Shown: positions 9,170 through 20,821 of the stretch, in pieces
How positions within the stretch are numbered: position 1 is the first letter of the stretch
Layout of the letters: every line of letters starts with the position of its first letter
DNA from: Sclerotiophoma versabilis
Lineage: Eukaryota > Ascomycota > Dothideomycetes > Pleosporales > Didymellaceae
NCBI GenBank assembly: GCA_012274445.1
Contig: JAAROD010000081.1
Coordinates: forward strand, 434,001 to 498,000
DNA length: 64,000 nucleotides
Reading direction: 5' to 3'
The notes under the pieces: model-generated
What the model saw: the letters and a program-made list of their open reading frames with translations, nothing else
Told to the model about the DNA's origin: nothing
Database searches by the model: none
Program-made: the position numbers and the translations under genes

Positions 9170-12100
9170 AGAAAACTATTTTAGGTAAGTGCTAAAAGAG
9201 TACTCTACTAAGTAATCTTTTAATACTATTAGAGATAGCTTACTTATTAGACTACCTATTAAGTTAAATAGAGTAGCATTATTAGTACTCTTAGACTTAG
9301 AAGCCTAGGTAAACTATATATTCTAGATAGTAATATACTAAGTAGGTCTTATACTATATATAAAGAAATACGCCTATTTACTCTAGGTAGCTAATAGAGA
9401 ATTAATACTAGAAGAGCTATATATTATATATAAGGTAATAGCAGCCTTCTTAAAGATATAAAGGTACTATAAGAAACTAACTCTAGATATCTTTATAAAG
9501 GCTATATATAATATTATACTAGAACTTCTCTAGTTATAAAAGTATAATCTAGAAATAGACTAGATATAGAGAAGACTTTTATTAAAATAATATAAATATA
9601 GTACTAATATATTAAGGCCTATATAGCGCGCACTATAGCTAGTAAATAAGAAGAAGATTATTAATATCTCTTTAATATATAAAATATACTAAGATAGAGT
9701 AGTTAACTATATAGATAAAGAAAGCCTCTCTATAATAGTTAAGAAGAATAAGAGCATACCTTCTAGTATTATAGATATATATAGATAGTATACCTAGATA
9801 TTTAAAAAAGAGTTATTTATAAAAGCACTACCTAAGTATTAACCTTAGAATTATAAGATTAAACTTAAGAAAGAGAAAGAACTACTCTTTAGGCCTATAT
9901 ATTAGTTATCTAAGAAAGAGCTTAAGATACTATATAAGTATATTAAAGAGAACTTTATAAAAGAATTTATTAGAAAATCTAAATCCCTAGTAGAATTCCC
10001 TATTCTATTTATACTAAAAAAAGATAGTAAGCTAAGACTTTATATTAACTACTAAAAGTTAAATAATATTACTATTAAGAATTATTATCTACTACTTAAT
10101 ATATCTAAGTTATAGAACTAGTTATTAGAAGTAAAGTTCTTTACTATACTTAACTTATATAGAGTGTATAACCTTATATATATAAAAAAAGGTAAAGAAT
10201 AGAAGATAGTATTTAAAACCTATTATAGTTACTATAAGTATATAGTTATACTATTTAGACTAACTAATATACTAGTAGTATATTAGGTACTTATTAATAA
10301 TATATTATAAGTATACCTAGATATTATAGTAGTAGTATACCTTAATAATATTCTAGTATATAGTAAGATACTAAAGAAATACTAGGTCTATATATAATAA
10401 GTATTAGAGTGCTTAGTAATAGTAGACCTTAGGCTAAAGCTAGAGAAGTATAAATAGTATAAGAAAGAAGTAGAGTTTCTTAGCTATATTATAGAAAGAT
10501 ATAGAGTTAAGATAAGTAATAAGAAAATCTAAGTTATAAAGAATTAGCTAATACCTACTATAGTTAAGAGAATTTAAGAATTTCTTAAGTTTATTAACTT
10601 TAACTAATACTTTATTAAAAACTACTCTATAAAAGCCTTACTACTTATAAGACTTATATAGAAGAATATACTTTTCAAGTAGAAATAAGTATAAGAAAAT
10701 ACTTTCTAATTACTTAAGTAAGTATATATAGAGCCTCCTATACTAATTATATTTAGAAGTAGTAAACCTATATATATTAAGATAAATGCCTTAGATTTAG
10801 TATTAGAAGTATATATTATTTAAGAATAAAATAGTTAATAGCACCTAATTACCTACTACTTAAGGAAGTTTATAGTACTAGAAGAATATTATAATATATA
10901 TAATAAAGAGCTTATAGCTATTATTAATATATTATAATATTAGAAAGTATATATAGAAAGCTACTTAGAACTTACTATCTATATAGATTATAAGAACATA
11001 GTATATTTTACTACTACTAAGGTTCTAAACTAATAGCAAGTACGCTAGTTAGAAATACTTAGTTAGTATAAGTTTAAGATCCTATATATACTAGGAAAAG
11101 AAAATAGTAAAGTAGATATGCTTAGCTAATACTACAACCTTATAGGTAAAAAGATAATTAATAAGTTTACTATTCTTAGAGTTAATAAGGATAGGTTATT
11201 AGAACTAATATAGCAGCTTAACCTAGTAATATAAGTTTAGCAGAAATAATATATTCTAGAGTAAGTACTAGAGGAACTTTAAGAAGAAGTTATCTTAAAA
11301 TATTATAATAATATACTATATAAATACTCTAGTATTACCTATACTATAAAACTTATTAAGTGATATTATAAGTTTTCTAATATAAAGAATAAGGTTACTA
11401 AGTTTATTAGAAACTATATATAGTACTAATAGAATAAGTATAGTATATATACTAAGTATAGAAAGGTATAGGTAATAGAGCTACTTACAGTACTATAGAT
11501 AAATATTATAATAGACTTTATTATATAGCTACTACTCTCTAAGAACTCTATTATAGAATATACCTATAACTTAATCTTTATTATAGTAGATTAATTTACT
11601 AAGTATACTAAAATAATACTATTTAGACATAGCTTTACTATATAGCAGCTAGCTATAGTATTTATTAATTAGATTATTTACTACTATAGAATATCTAAAT
11701 TAATTATTAGTAATAGAGATAAGCTTTTTATATTAAACTATTAAACTATAATACTTACTATATTAGAAACTAGAAAAAGCTATCTACAGCCTATTATCTG
11801 CAGATAAATAGATAAATAAAAAGAATAAATTAAACTATAGAAATATTCCTTTAGATCTATAGTAACTAGAAATAAGACAACTAGGTTTTACTATTACCTA
11901 TAGTATAAATTATATATAATAATAAGTTATTAGAAGTAATAGGTATAATACTATTCTTTATAAACTATAAAAGACACCTAAATTTCTTTACTTAATCTCT
12001 TAATTACTTTATTTAGATAGAATTAGTAATAGCTTTAGTAGTTAGGCTAAAGGAAGTATATTAGAAATTACTTAAAAATATTATATAAGCTTAGAAACAA

Positions 12101-13603
12101 GCTATTTTATATATTAACTAAAAATTAAAAATAGTACCTTAGCTAAAGAAAAGAAATAAGGTCTATTTTCTTATAAAAAATCTTAGAATATAAAGAGTAA
12201 TAAAGAAATTAAATAAGGTTAAGGTTAAACTATTTTTTATTTTTAAATAAATTAGGCTAGTTAACTATTAACTTAAGCTATCTAAGAATATAAAGATTTA
12301 TCTAGTATTCTATATCTTACTATTAGAACCTACTAACCTAAGAATACTAATCTAGAAAGACTTTTACTACTAAGCTAATAGTAATAATAAGTAGAAAGTT
12401 AACAAAGTACTAATATATTAAAGAACTAAGAAAGGTATTTAATACCTAGTTAAGTAGTTAGAATACCTAGAATTAGAAAATATATAAAAACCTCTAATAT
12501 ACCTTATAAACTACTACTAATTAGTATAGAGGTACTATAATTTATAATAGACTTCTTAATAAGCCTAAGAGTAGCCTAGGTTATAAGTAAGGTATATATA
12601 CCTATTAATACTACTAGATAGTTTATTTTCTTAGTAAGATCTAGTTTACTTAATTTAGCTATCTTATTTACTATATACAGCGCCTTTTACTATACGCAAT
12701 TCTTAGCTTATTTTAGAATCTTTTTATTTTATAATAACTGCGTAATAATAGTAACTAACAGAGTCTTTTCTTCTTCTACCTTCTTTTTATACTCTTTATA
12801 AGTATAATCTAGTAACTTCTATAATATATTTATATAAGGCTTTTTAGCCTTAGTATACTTAGTATATTTTAGATACTTTATAGTGTTTAGTATAATATAG
12901 TACTTATAGCCTTTAAAGAAATAGTAGTTATAGAGAACTTTAGTAGAAGTATTAGCTTAAAAAATCTCTAGACTAAGTTAAAGATTATAGGTATAAGAAG
13001 ATATCTTAATATACTAGTTACTAGATATAGAGTAAGCTTAGTTTTATATAAGCCTAGAATCTAGTTATATAGTTTAAGAATAAACCTAAAAGAAAAGAAG
13101 AATAGTGTTATAATCCTGTGTAGATAAAGTAGTATAGTAATTAAGTAGCTAACTAAAGGCCTTACCTATAAGCTAGAGCAGAGCTAGAAAGAATTCCTCT
13201 TTATATAGTTACGTAATATACTTATTAATAAGTATAATATATATAACCTACTTATTAATAAGTATTATATATTATTACTTATTAATAAATAATACTATAT
13301 ATCTTATTAGACTAACTCTAGTTGCTTATTAATAAGTATCATCTCTTAGTAAGTATATAGTTAGTAGGAACATAACTCTTATAGTTTATATTTAACTTAG
13401 TTAATTAAGTTTATCTTTAGAATCTTAACTTTAACTCTTAAGCTAGACAGTCTACTCTATACTACTTATTATTATTTTTTATTATTATAGTGTCTTACTA
13501 GGTAATAACTCTAACTCTTATAGACCTTTCTATACTAGTACTTATTTCTAAGAACTAATATAAATTGTATTTCTAAGCTTTACTTAAAAGTATAACTTTA
13601 ATA
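9170..13603 (+). mobile_element. RIPed gypsy copy, 5'-truncated: pol, antisense region and 3' LTR
   Basis: From about 9170 the sequence follows the intact element's frameshift region and pol codon by codon, with C-to-T and G-to-A changes. The counterpart of the protease start is near 9280, RT follows at about 9990-10500, and the integrase/chromodomain region runs to about 12545. Stops occur throughout, so nothing is expressed. The slip heptamer here is altered (ACTATTTTAGG). The 3' internal part (about 12550-13105) differs from the intact element and matches the other RIPed copies. The gag half and 5' LTR are missing; the sequence before 9170 is unrelated. Confidence 0.85.
13106..13603 (+). 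repeat. RIPed gypsy 3' LTR
   Basis: It starts TGTTATAATCC after a purine run and ends ...ACTTTAATA, the RIPed form of ACTTCAACA. Its U3 contains several CTTATTAATAAG palindromes (about 13208-13340), which are the RIP product of the CTCGTCAACGAG motif seen in the un-RIPed solo LTR. Confidence 0.85.
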
Positions 13604-15821
13604 TATACCTTCTTACTTATTATACCTTCTATAGACTTTTAATATAGGTTATTTTACCTTTTTAAAGAAGGTATATAGGTACTAAGCTAAAAACCTTATT
13701 TATAACTAGATTAACTATATTATAAAGGTTAAGTTTCTACTATACTTTATAGCAGCTTCTAAGGCTTTATTTACCTCTAGTAAATTCTAAGAAAGGTTCT
13801 AAGAGGCTAGACTAGTTTTATTTATTCTAGAATAGGTTATATTAACTCTTAATATAAAGCTGCGCACTCTATTACTATAACTCTCTATTAATAATATACT
13901 CTAGTAGTTATAGACCTCTAGTAATACTTTAGAACTTAGGTTATAATTAATACTTATAAAGATAAGAATTTAAAGGTATATAGATAGCTTACCTACTTCT
14001 ATAGTTAAGGTATTTAAGAAGGTTTTAAAGAAAGTAGTAATAATTATATATAAGCTAGTATTAGTATAATAGAAGATTACTAAGCTTTAAGTAGTAAATA
14101 AGGCTACTTTATACTAGAAATTATATAAAAGAAAGTAAATTAAGGTAGAAAAGACTCTTATAGTTAAAGAGAGCTAGTAGATAACTACTTTTAAGAAGTT
14201 TAGAGTACGCAGTAATAGTAAGAAGTAGAAGAAGAAAGTATCTACTAAAGAGGCTAAGTTCTCTTAATAATACTATAGATAGTATAGAGAGACTATATAT
14301 AATACGTAAATATATAAGAATAAATTAGAAGAAGTCTTTAAGTAATATTAGAGATTATTCTACTCTATATAGTATTAGAGTAGGTTATTATAGGCTATAA
14401 TAGAGTAGGTTTTAGTATATTCTTAGTAAAAGTATACTACTTACCTATATATACTACCTACTTATAAGGTATATTATTACTTTATATATAGTTAGAATAA
14501 GCTCTACTCTACTATCTAGTAATAGATATATAGCTAAGAAAAGCTATATATATCTTCTTACCTTAGATAGTAGCAGTATAGTTATTAGTATAACTAGTAA
14601 GGTTAATAGTACTATAAAAGTAAATAATAAAGGCCTTAAGAAAGAAAAGGTACTAGGTAAGTAGCTAATAAGTATAAATAGTTATATAAGTTATAATAGA
14701 AAAGTAATTATAAACTCTAGAACTAAAAATAGTATTATATAGAGACTAGTTATAAAAGTAGAGAAACTAGTTAGTAATATAATATATTTTAATCTATATA
14801 GAATATTAGTAAAGGAAAAAACTATTAAAGAGAAGAGTACTATATAGAAGTAAATATAAGAACCTAGTAGAGCTTATTAGTAATAGCCTTATTTATAATT
14901 TATTATATAGTATAGTGCTAGTTATAGTTAGTAGAACCTTAAGAAATATTAATATTAGCTAGAATAATACTTCTAGTAGTTATATAAGTAATAAGCTAGT
15001 AAGTAATATTAATAAAGTAGTTAAAGGTAGTAGAGTAAGTGCTGTTTATAGAGCTACTAGTAGAACCTTAAAAATAGTTAAGGCTACTACCTAGCTAGCT
15101 TCTAGGACTCTATATACTATAAGTAGAAGTAGATATAATAATATATAAAAGTAGAAGATAATTTAAAAAAAAATTCTAAAAAAGTATATAAAACCTATAG
15201 AATAATTAATAAGTTAAGTATAAAGTAAAAAAGAAAAAAAGCTTTTAAAAAGAGGTCTATATAGTTTATATAGAAGACTTAAACCTATATACCTCTACTA
15301 AGACTATAAAGGTTTTAAAAATAAACTTAATAGACTAATAGTTACTATATAAAAAAGTAACTATAAAATAAGTTATAAAATAAAGTAATATAACTAATTA
15401 GAACTACTACTAGTACTAGAGCTATATATAAATAGACTATAATTAGCTAGTACTATATAAGTATAAGTAAAGAAGTATATATATAATAAGATTATAGCTC
15501 TATAGTAAAACCTAGATTACCTAATTTAGATACTATACCTTATTTTAAGAATAGTAGCCTATAGGTAACTATTTTACTATTATATTACTACTCTAAGTTT
15601 TATATATAAGTAAATATATTAATATAAAAAAGAAAGGTATTATAATAGGCTAAGCTCTAAGTATATAAGACTATATACTAAACCTATATATATAATTATA
15701 GAGTATAGCTTAGTATCTTACTATATCTTATATAAAAAGAGATAATTTCTTTTTTCTTTTCTATCTTTTTACTTTTATAGTATAGAATAAATATATACTT
15801 ATTAAAAAGCTACTTTAACTC
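13604..15821. other. Hyper-RIPed DNA with plus-strand coding remnants, family not recognised
   Basis: It lies between two gypsy 3' ends and does not resemble the gypsy 5' internal region. Reading TAG/TAA as former CAG/CAA gives a long plus-strand frame (about 14600-15700) rich in Gln, Lys, Ser and Tyr. It is therefore probably a degraded TE gene, but I cannot name it. No intact frame remains. Confidence 0.45.
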
Positions 15822-16731
15822 TTAATATTAGCCTATTTTAAAATCTTCTTATTTTATAATAACTATATAATAATAGTTACTAATAAAGTCTTATCTTCTT
15901 CTACTTTTTTTTTATACTCTTTATAAGTATAATCTAGTAACTTTTATAATATATTAATATAAGGCTATCTAGCCTTTATATACTTAGTATACTTTAGCTA
16001 CTTTATAGTATTTAGTATAATATAGTACTTATAGCCTTTAAAGAAATAATAGTTATAGAGAACTTTAGTAAAAGTATTAGCTTAGTAAATTTCTAAACTA
16101 AGTTAAAGGTTATAGGTATAATAAAATATCTTAATATACTAGTTACTAAATATAAGAATAAGCTTAGTCTTATATAAGCCTAGATTCTAGTTATATAGTT
16201 TAAGAATAAATTTAAAAAAGAAGAAGAATAGTATTATAATTCTGTGCAAATAAAGTAGTATAGTAATTAAGTAGCTAACTAGAGCTCTTATTTATAAGCT
16301 AAAGGTAGAGTTAGAAAGAATCTTTTTTTATATAGTTACGTAATATACTTATTAATAAGTATAATATATATAACTTACTTATTAATAAGTATTATATATT
16401 ATTACTTATTAATAAGTAATACTATATATTTTATTAGACTAATACTAGTTACTTATTAATAAGTATTATCTTCTAGTAGGTAAATAGTATATAGAAATAC
16501 TACTCTTATAATAGTATGTTTAACTTAGTTAATTAAGTTTATCTTTAAAATCTTAACTCTAACTCTTAAGCTAAATAGTCTACTCTATACTACTTATTAT
16601 TACCTTCTATTATTATAGTGTTTTACTAGGTAATAATTCTAACCCTTACTAATTCTTCTATACTAGCGCTTATCTCTAAGTACTAATATAAATAGTGCTT
16701 ATAAGCTTTACTTAAAAGTACAACTTTAATA
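15822..16731 (+). mobile_element. RIPed gypsy fragment: 3' internal part and 3' LTR
   Basis: 15822-16231 parallels 12700-13105 closely, and 16232-16731 parallels the LTR at 13106-13603. Homology to the gypsy begins abruptly near 15822, so this is a truncated 3' end. The right LTR end abuts the inner side of a DNA-transposon terminus (16732 onward); GATTG at 16732-16736 is the candidate target duplication, and its partner is not seen in the window. Confidence 0.75.
16232..16731 (+). repeat. RIPed gypsy 3' LTR
   Basis: It ends ...CTTTAATA and carries the CTTATTAATAAG palindrome series at about 16350-16470. Part of its R-U5 keeps recognisable stretches of the un-RIPed LTR, such as GCGCTTATCTC near 16664. 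Confidence 0.82.
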
Positions 16732-16913
16732 GATTGCTTTACTAAGTAGATTTAGGTAAGATAATCTGTTGCATAGGTCTATATAGTGCTCTACTAAAAA
16801 ATCCTGCAATAATAACTATTGTACGTGGCTTAAAAACCTTATTTTTGTAGTACCCGTGAAGGGTGAGAACTGTGCATTGGTTGAATCCGTGCATTGGGTG
16901 CACGGACACGGTA
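16732..16913 (-). repeat. Right terminus (inverted-repeat end) of a TIR DNA element
   Basis: Read on the minus strand from 16911, the sequence begins CCGTG, passes through CCACGTACAATAG and TTTTTTAGTAGAGCACTATATAGACC (two pieces), and continues to TCTTACCTAAATCTACTTAG. The same series occurs at 22976-23176 (plus) and 45994-46197 (minus). All three are flanked outward by TTA/TAA. It marks the border between RIPed and non-RIPed DNA. Confidence 0.7.
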
Positions 16914-18482
16914 ACACAAGGCTTATGTCATGCGCACCAAGGCTTCAGATGATTCTTGAGCTTGGAACTTGGGCACCAACATCACCGAATTATACTCCAG
17001 ACCGCGGCTTAGGTGCCTAATGTATATTGGCTCACATCAAAAGCTGGTCTTTTAACAGGAAAAGATCATTGCGAAGGATTCATGCTAGGCACCTGAGCTC
17101 AGGTCTGGACTGTATTTCTCTGCCTAGAGCGAATTGCAATCGATTTGCCGATCACCGGACAGTACAACGCGATGCAGCATACTCATATCAAGTAAGCAAT
17201 ACAGGACAACAGCAAGAAGTTCACTTTTATTTTGAAAAAACAAGTCATTACGTTCTAACGTGTTTACGAAGGTTGCCCGCCTGAGTGGGGTGGTGACATG
17301 TCCCTATTGGCTAGTCTAGGTCCCGCGCCCCCGTCGTGGCTCCCTGCCGCACTTACACTAACCTTAGACCTAAAGCGTTAGGACGCAACATCGCTTTCAA
17401 TACCTTTACGCCAGCACAGCACGCTACAACTGCAAGACTCCTAGGTTGAATATTTGATGAGATAGCAGATGGCAAGGGACACGGAGCATACACGCGCGAT
17501 ACATTTGCGAATTGTCCATCTTGCCATCTATTTGCCAAGCAGTAGGTGACATTCTACGCGCCTCTACAAAGCCCTTTGCATGGATCAAAAGCTCTGTTTA
17601 TAGCCCCAAAAACCTTAGTGGGCGCAAAAGCGGCCTAAGGCCTTGTCCTCTCAGAGACTAGCGGAGCATCACAGACAATAAGCCAATCACTACGCCCTCT
17701 GTGTTATAGCCAGTCGCTCAATGCACAAACCATACTGTGGTAATTATCACGACATCACATTCGGGCCATATATTTAGTCCGATCGTCGCTTTGGGAAAGA
17801 AATTGGCACGTCAAGACATCCTCCTCCAATCAACAAGCACAGTTCCCTGTGTCCGATACCCATATATGTCATGCTAACAGTGCAATGCGGCTTATGAACC
17901 AATTGAAGGCCTGCAAGTTCATCTTCGCCAGCGCTTAAGTCCAATCTCAGCGGCTTTTTATAAAATTGGCCAGTTCTGACCTTGCATGTAATTGAAATCG
18001 CGCCATTTATATTCAAAACCTGTCGATAGCCGCCGATGCCTCAAATTCGTAAAGATCGTTCTCCATGCCGGCTTCGACTCGGCTCGATGTCCTAGGTCTG
18101 TCCAATTCCATCACGACTATCCAACGCTTACGGCATGAACTTGATCCTGCAACGCCTGCAACAGAACTCCGTCGGCGCTTAGGCGGCTTCTTCCGAATCA
18201 CAAAATAGCCTCTTGAGACTATCTGCAGGACAACAGTAAGACCTGGGTTTCACGAGTATAAAGAGCACATCACTCCATAGTCACCCTTTATCTTCTCATT
18301 CTCGTCAGCTTTTCTTTGTATCAGGCATTTCCACTTCACAATATTCTCGCAATTTCGCCTGGCCTTCTTGCCTTACAACCCCTCACAGTATTCCAAGGTG
18401 AATACCTCCTATCTAAATTTGTCTAGGTTGAACGAGCTGAAATCTAACATCACTAGTCCCTCTCATTCCATCCCCTCCCAGA
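16914..18482. other. Non-RIPed intergenic stretch; no convincing gene
   Basis: Base composition is normal. The short frames at 17027-17284, 17774-18016 and 18013-18201 have no recognisable domain or splice pattern. The last 240 bp look like a promoter and leader for the small gene at 18483: TATAAAG near 18257, pyrimidine-rich DNA, and a possible leader intron from GTGAATACC (about 18401) to TTGTCTAG (about 18425). Confidence 0.5.
16997..17108. repeat. Imperfect 23-bp inverted repeat with 66-bp spacer
   Basis: The outer arms CCAGACC/GGTCTGG (16997-17003 with 17102-17108) and inner arms AGGTGCCTA/TAGGCACCT (17011-17019 with 17086-17094) are separated by 7 nt on both sides, so they form one symmetric interrupted palindrome. 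This could be a small MITE-like remnant or a structured transcript. Confidence 0.6.
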
Positions 18483-18954
18483 ATGGCATCACTCAAGCGC
18501 GAGGTCTTTTTGGTGGTGTAACCAGAGAGAGGCAATGTGCCCGCCCACTGGGGCATGCTAGTTCCAAGCCATAACGAGGCTGAGAAAGGGACAATGATCC
18601 ATGCTGTTGGAGCCCCATTTACCGGGTACATGGTGGAAATAAAGCCCTCATACGACCTTGGTAAAACTAAGAAGCGGTACTTAAAGATATCGCTCGGATA
18701 TGTTGACGAGGCCAAGCTGGCTTATCTTAAGGAGGTGGCCCAATCAATTCAAGCACCTGGTGTTAGCAAGAAGCCGTTGGATCCATTTGGGGTAGGATAT
18801 GCTCATCAACTATCCTGTTCAAGGCTGGAGTACTAATGACCTCTAGGGTGAGAATTGTCAGAATTGGATTTAAAAATACGTTGAAAAACTAGTTTCTAAT
18901 GGGTTGATAGACCGGGATGCAGTAATGGCCTTAGACAATGCTCCTCGGGTTTAA
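18483..18954 (+). pseudogene. Decayed copy of a small fungal protein of unknown function (DUF6914-like, from memory)
   Basis: The frame starts MASLKREVFLVV, then hits TAA at 18519-18521 where the family has a Tyr. It resumes PERGNVPAHWGMLVP ... GAPFTGYMVEIK ... YDLGKTKKRY ... APGVSKKPLDPFG. A 55-bp intron (18792-18846; GTAGGA...TACTAATGAC...CTCTAG) leads into GENCQNWI, followed by TAA at 18871-18873, then a further 26 codons to TAA at 18952-18954. The conserved DPF-GENCQNW junction supports the splice model. The second stop fits CAA to TAA, a RIP-type CpA change. The DUF number is recalled rather than searched. It lies in the 6-kb island between two RIPed blocks. Confidence 0.65.
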
Positions 18955-19446
18955 CTCGACACAGCTTGATTTTCCACTTTGTTGGTAACTTTCAAGACCA
19001 TGTGGAGGGCAGCACGGGAGTTCACGGTGGAACGCTGACCAGCTGGGCTACGGGTGAGAAACTCAGCGTAAAATGGAGACAGAGAGCATCTAAGAAGGAG
19101 GCAGAAAGGCCCCAAATAGAAGGAGGAAGAGGGGGTCGATAACACTACCTATAGATCAAGCACTTGTCTCTAACAGACTTACAGTTGTCCGTCCTTAACT
19201 CAAGACTTGGTTGGTCCATTACCAAAACTCCCGGTAAATCCTCAGTGTTGCAGATAAGTCTCACGCAAACAGATTACTTCTAGAATGCCCTTGTCTATCG
19301 TGTGTGTAATTATGCTAGCAAGCCCTACTATTTTATAAACCTAAATAGTGCGATTCGACTACCTTAAGTAACACATCTCACTTGGTTGTAAGTGGCCTAT
19401 GCTATGGAACACCCCGCAGCTCTACTGTAGGACACTTATACTGTCC
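18955..19446. other. Intergenic, nothing recognised
   Basis: This is non-RIPed sequence between the decayed small gene and the 3' end of the minus-strand kinase-like gene. Only short frames without features are present. Confidence 0.4.
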
Positions 19447-20420
19447 TTAATATCCTAGAGCCCGGGGATACCAAGCCCAGGAGTCATAACAATTAGCAAC
19501 ATCAACAAATTGTGGGATATACTCCGTGGCCCAATCTCCTTCAAAGTCAGAAGTAAATAGAGCTTTGCAAAACTCCCAGTACTCTGGATACCATCCTGAC
19601 TGATGCCAGTCAATAACAGCAAGTACTTGGCCAGATGAATCAGCAGACATCATAATGTTGCTTGGATGGAGATCAGCATGTGTGAAAACAATCCTTGAGT
19701 CGTCTGGAAGAAACTCCCGGAAAGGATCCGGAATTTGTGACGGATCAGCAAAATGACATTCCTTGCCAACCTTTATTAAAGCAGAAAGCCAATCATGGAA
19801 CTCTTTGACAGTTTTAAACGGTCCAGCTGGAGGTTTTGTTCCGTCTGTGAAAACAATATCAAGAAGGGGTTTCCGGTCAATTCGACCTTAAATAGATTAG
19901 CATAAACATAAGCTTTACTCTATTATAGACTTAGGAGCTTACCAAGAAATTGATCACTTGGGTCCTGCTGTAACTTGCGTAGACCCTTTACAATAGTACG
20001 CAGTTGTCTACAGGCTTCTTTCTTTGCCTGATTAGAAAGTGACTTCCACTGGCTCTCTAAGGTTACCCCCTTAATAAGCTCCATGTAGATAAAGACTTCG
20101 TCCCTATCTTTACACCATCCATATACTTTAGGAACAGGTACCTCGTCAGGTAAGAGTTGTTGAAGAGCTTGAAGGCAGTATGCTTCAGACGCAGTGATCT
20201 CTTCCCCATATTTTACAACAATATTGAGTGAATCAAATTGTGTCGTACAGGAGCCCCATGTTTGCCGAAGTATTGGATTTGCTCGAACTTCTGCAGGTGA
20301 GGGAAACAAATGGGCTGGTCTATCGCAGTTGAAATATTCCATGTGTTCGAAGTCGGGAGATCGTTCAGGTGAAAAGAGGCTAGAAAGAAGATAGCGGTTT
20401 GATACATTATCCGGAGCCAT
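19447..20420 (-). CDS. Phosphotransferase-family (APH/choline-kinase-like) protein, two exons
   Basis: Join of 20420-19943 and 19886-19447 on the minus strand gives 305 residues without a stop. The 56-bp intron has GTAAGC at 19942, a CTAAT branch-like site and TTTAAG acceptor at 19887. The N-lobe carries LNIVVKYGEEITASEAYCLQ and the hinge-like VFIYMELIKGVTLE. The C-lobe has the catalytic loop HADLHPSN and the metal-binding VIDWHQSGWYPEYWE. This is the fold of aminoglycoside phosphotransferase-like enzymes, abundant in fungi; substrates are usually unknown and I cannot name one. The gene appears intact although it sits between two RIPed TE blocks. Start ATG at 20420 precedes the conserved region by a normal distance. 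Confidence 0.85.
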
Positions 20421-20819
20421 TTTTGCAAAGGACTACACAGGCTTCTAGCCGCATGCCCGTGTTCTATGCATGTTGGCTATTGACCAGATACTAGTGTTCT
20501 GTGGTTCTTACTATGAGCAGAAGGGCCAGAATCAGTGTATCGGAGGCTATGGGTAAATAAGCTGGGTGGGCTGTACGTTTCTAAGTGCCCGATACGCAGC
20601 AACTAGAAGTAAGACGTATCTTAAGCGATAGGCCGTGACGGCCAACGCCCTTGCTGTGTAGGTGGGTCGCGCGGCAACAGACAACCGATTGATTGGAAGA
20701 GGATGAAAGGTGTCAAGGTTAGTGCTCGCTGCTTTTGAAACGGTGACGTGGCCTTGGCCTATTCTAGGCACTTGCATCTGGTCTAGTGAGAGTACCGTGC
20801 ACGGCTGCCTGGAACAGGA
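20421..20819. other. Intergenic: 5' flank of the kinase-like gene
   Basis: No gene is seen. TACCGTGCACGG at 20793-20804 repeats exactly at 22974-22985, where it starts the large TIR element. Only one further base fits, so it may be a small terminal remnant or chance. Confidence 0.4.
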
Positions 20820-20821
20820 TA

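Noticed and set aside
13208..13340. CRISPR-like array from regularly spaced palindromes
   Set aside because: The repeats are RIPed LTR U3 motifs in a eukaryotic genome, with irregular spacing and no cas genes.
13106..16731. A non-autonomous element bounded by the two RIPed LTRs
   Set aside because: Both LTRs are preceded by the same gypsy 3' internal sequence, so each is a 3' LTR; DNA after 13603 does not resemble a gypsy 5' leader.
20793..20804. TACCGTGCACGG as the left end of the pogo element
   Set aside because: The matching sequence at 22974 belongs to the large TIR block and is in direct orientation; the TA-flanked CAGTAAGAAT/CACTGTAGAAT pair gives a better element.
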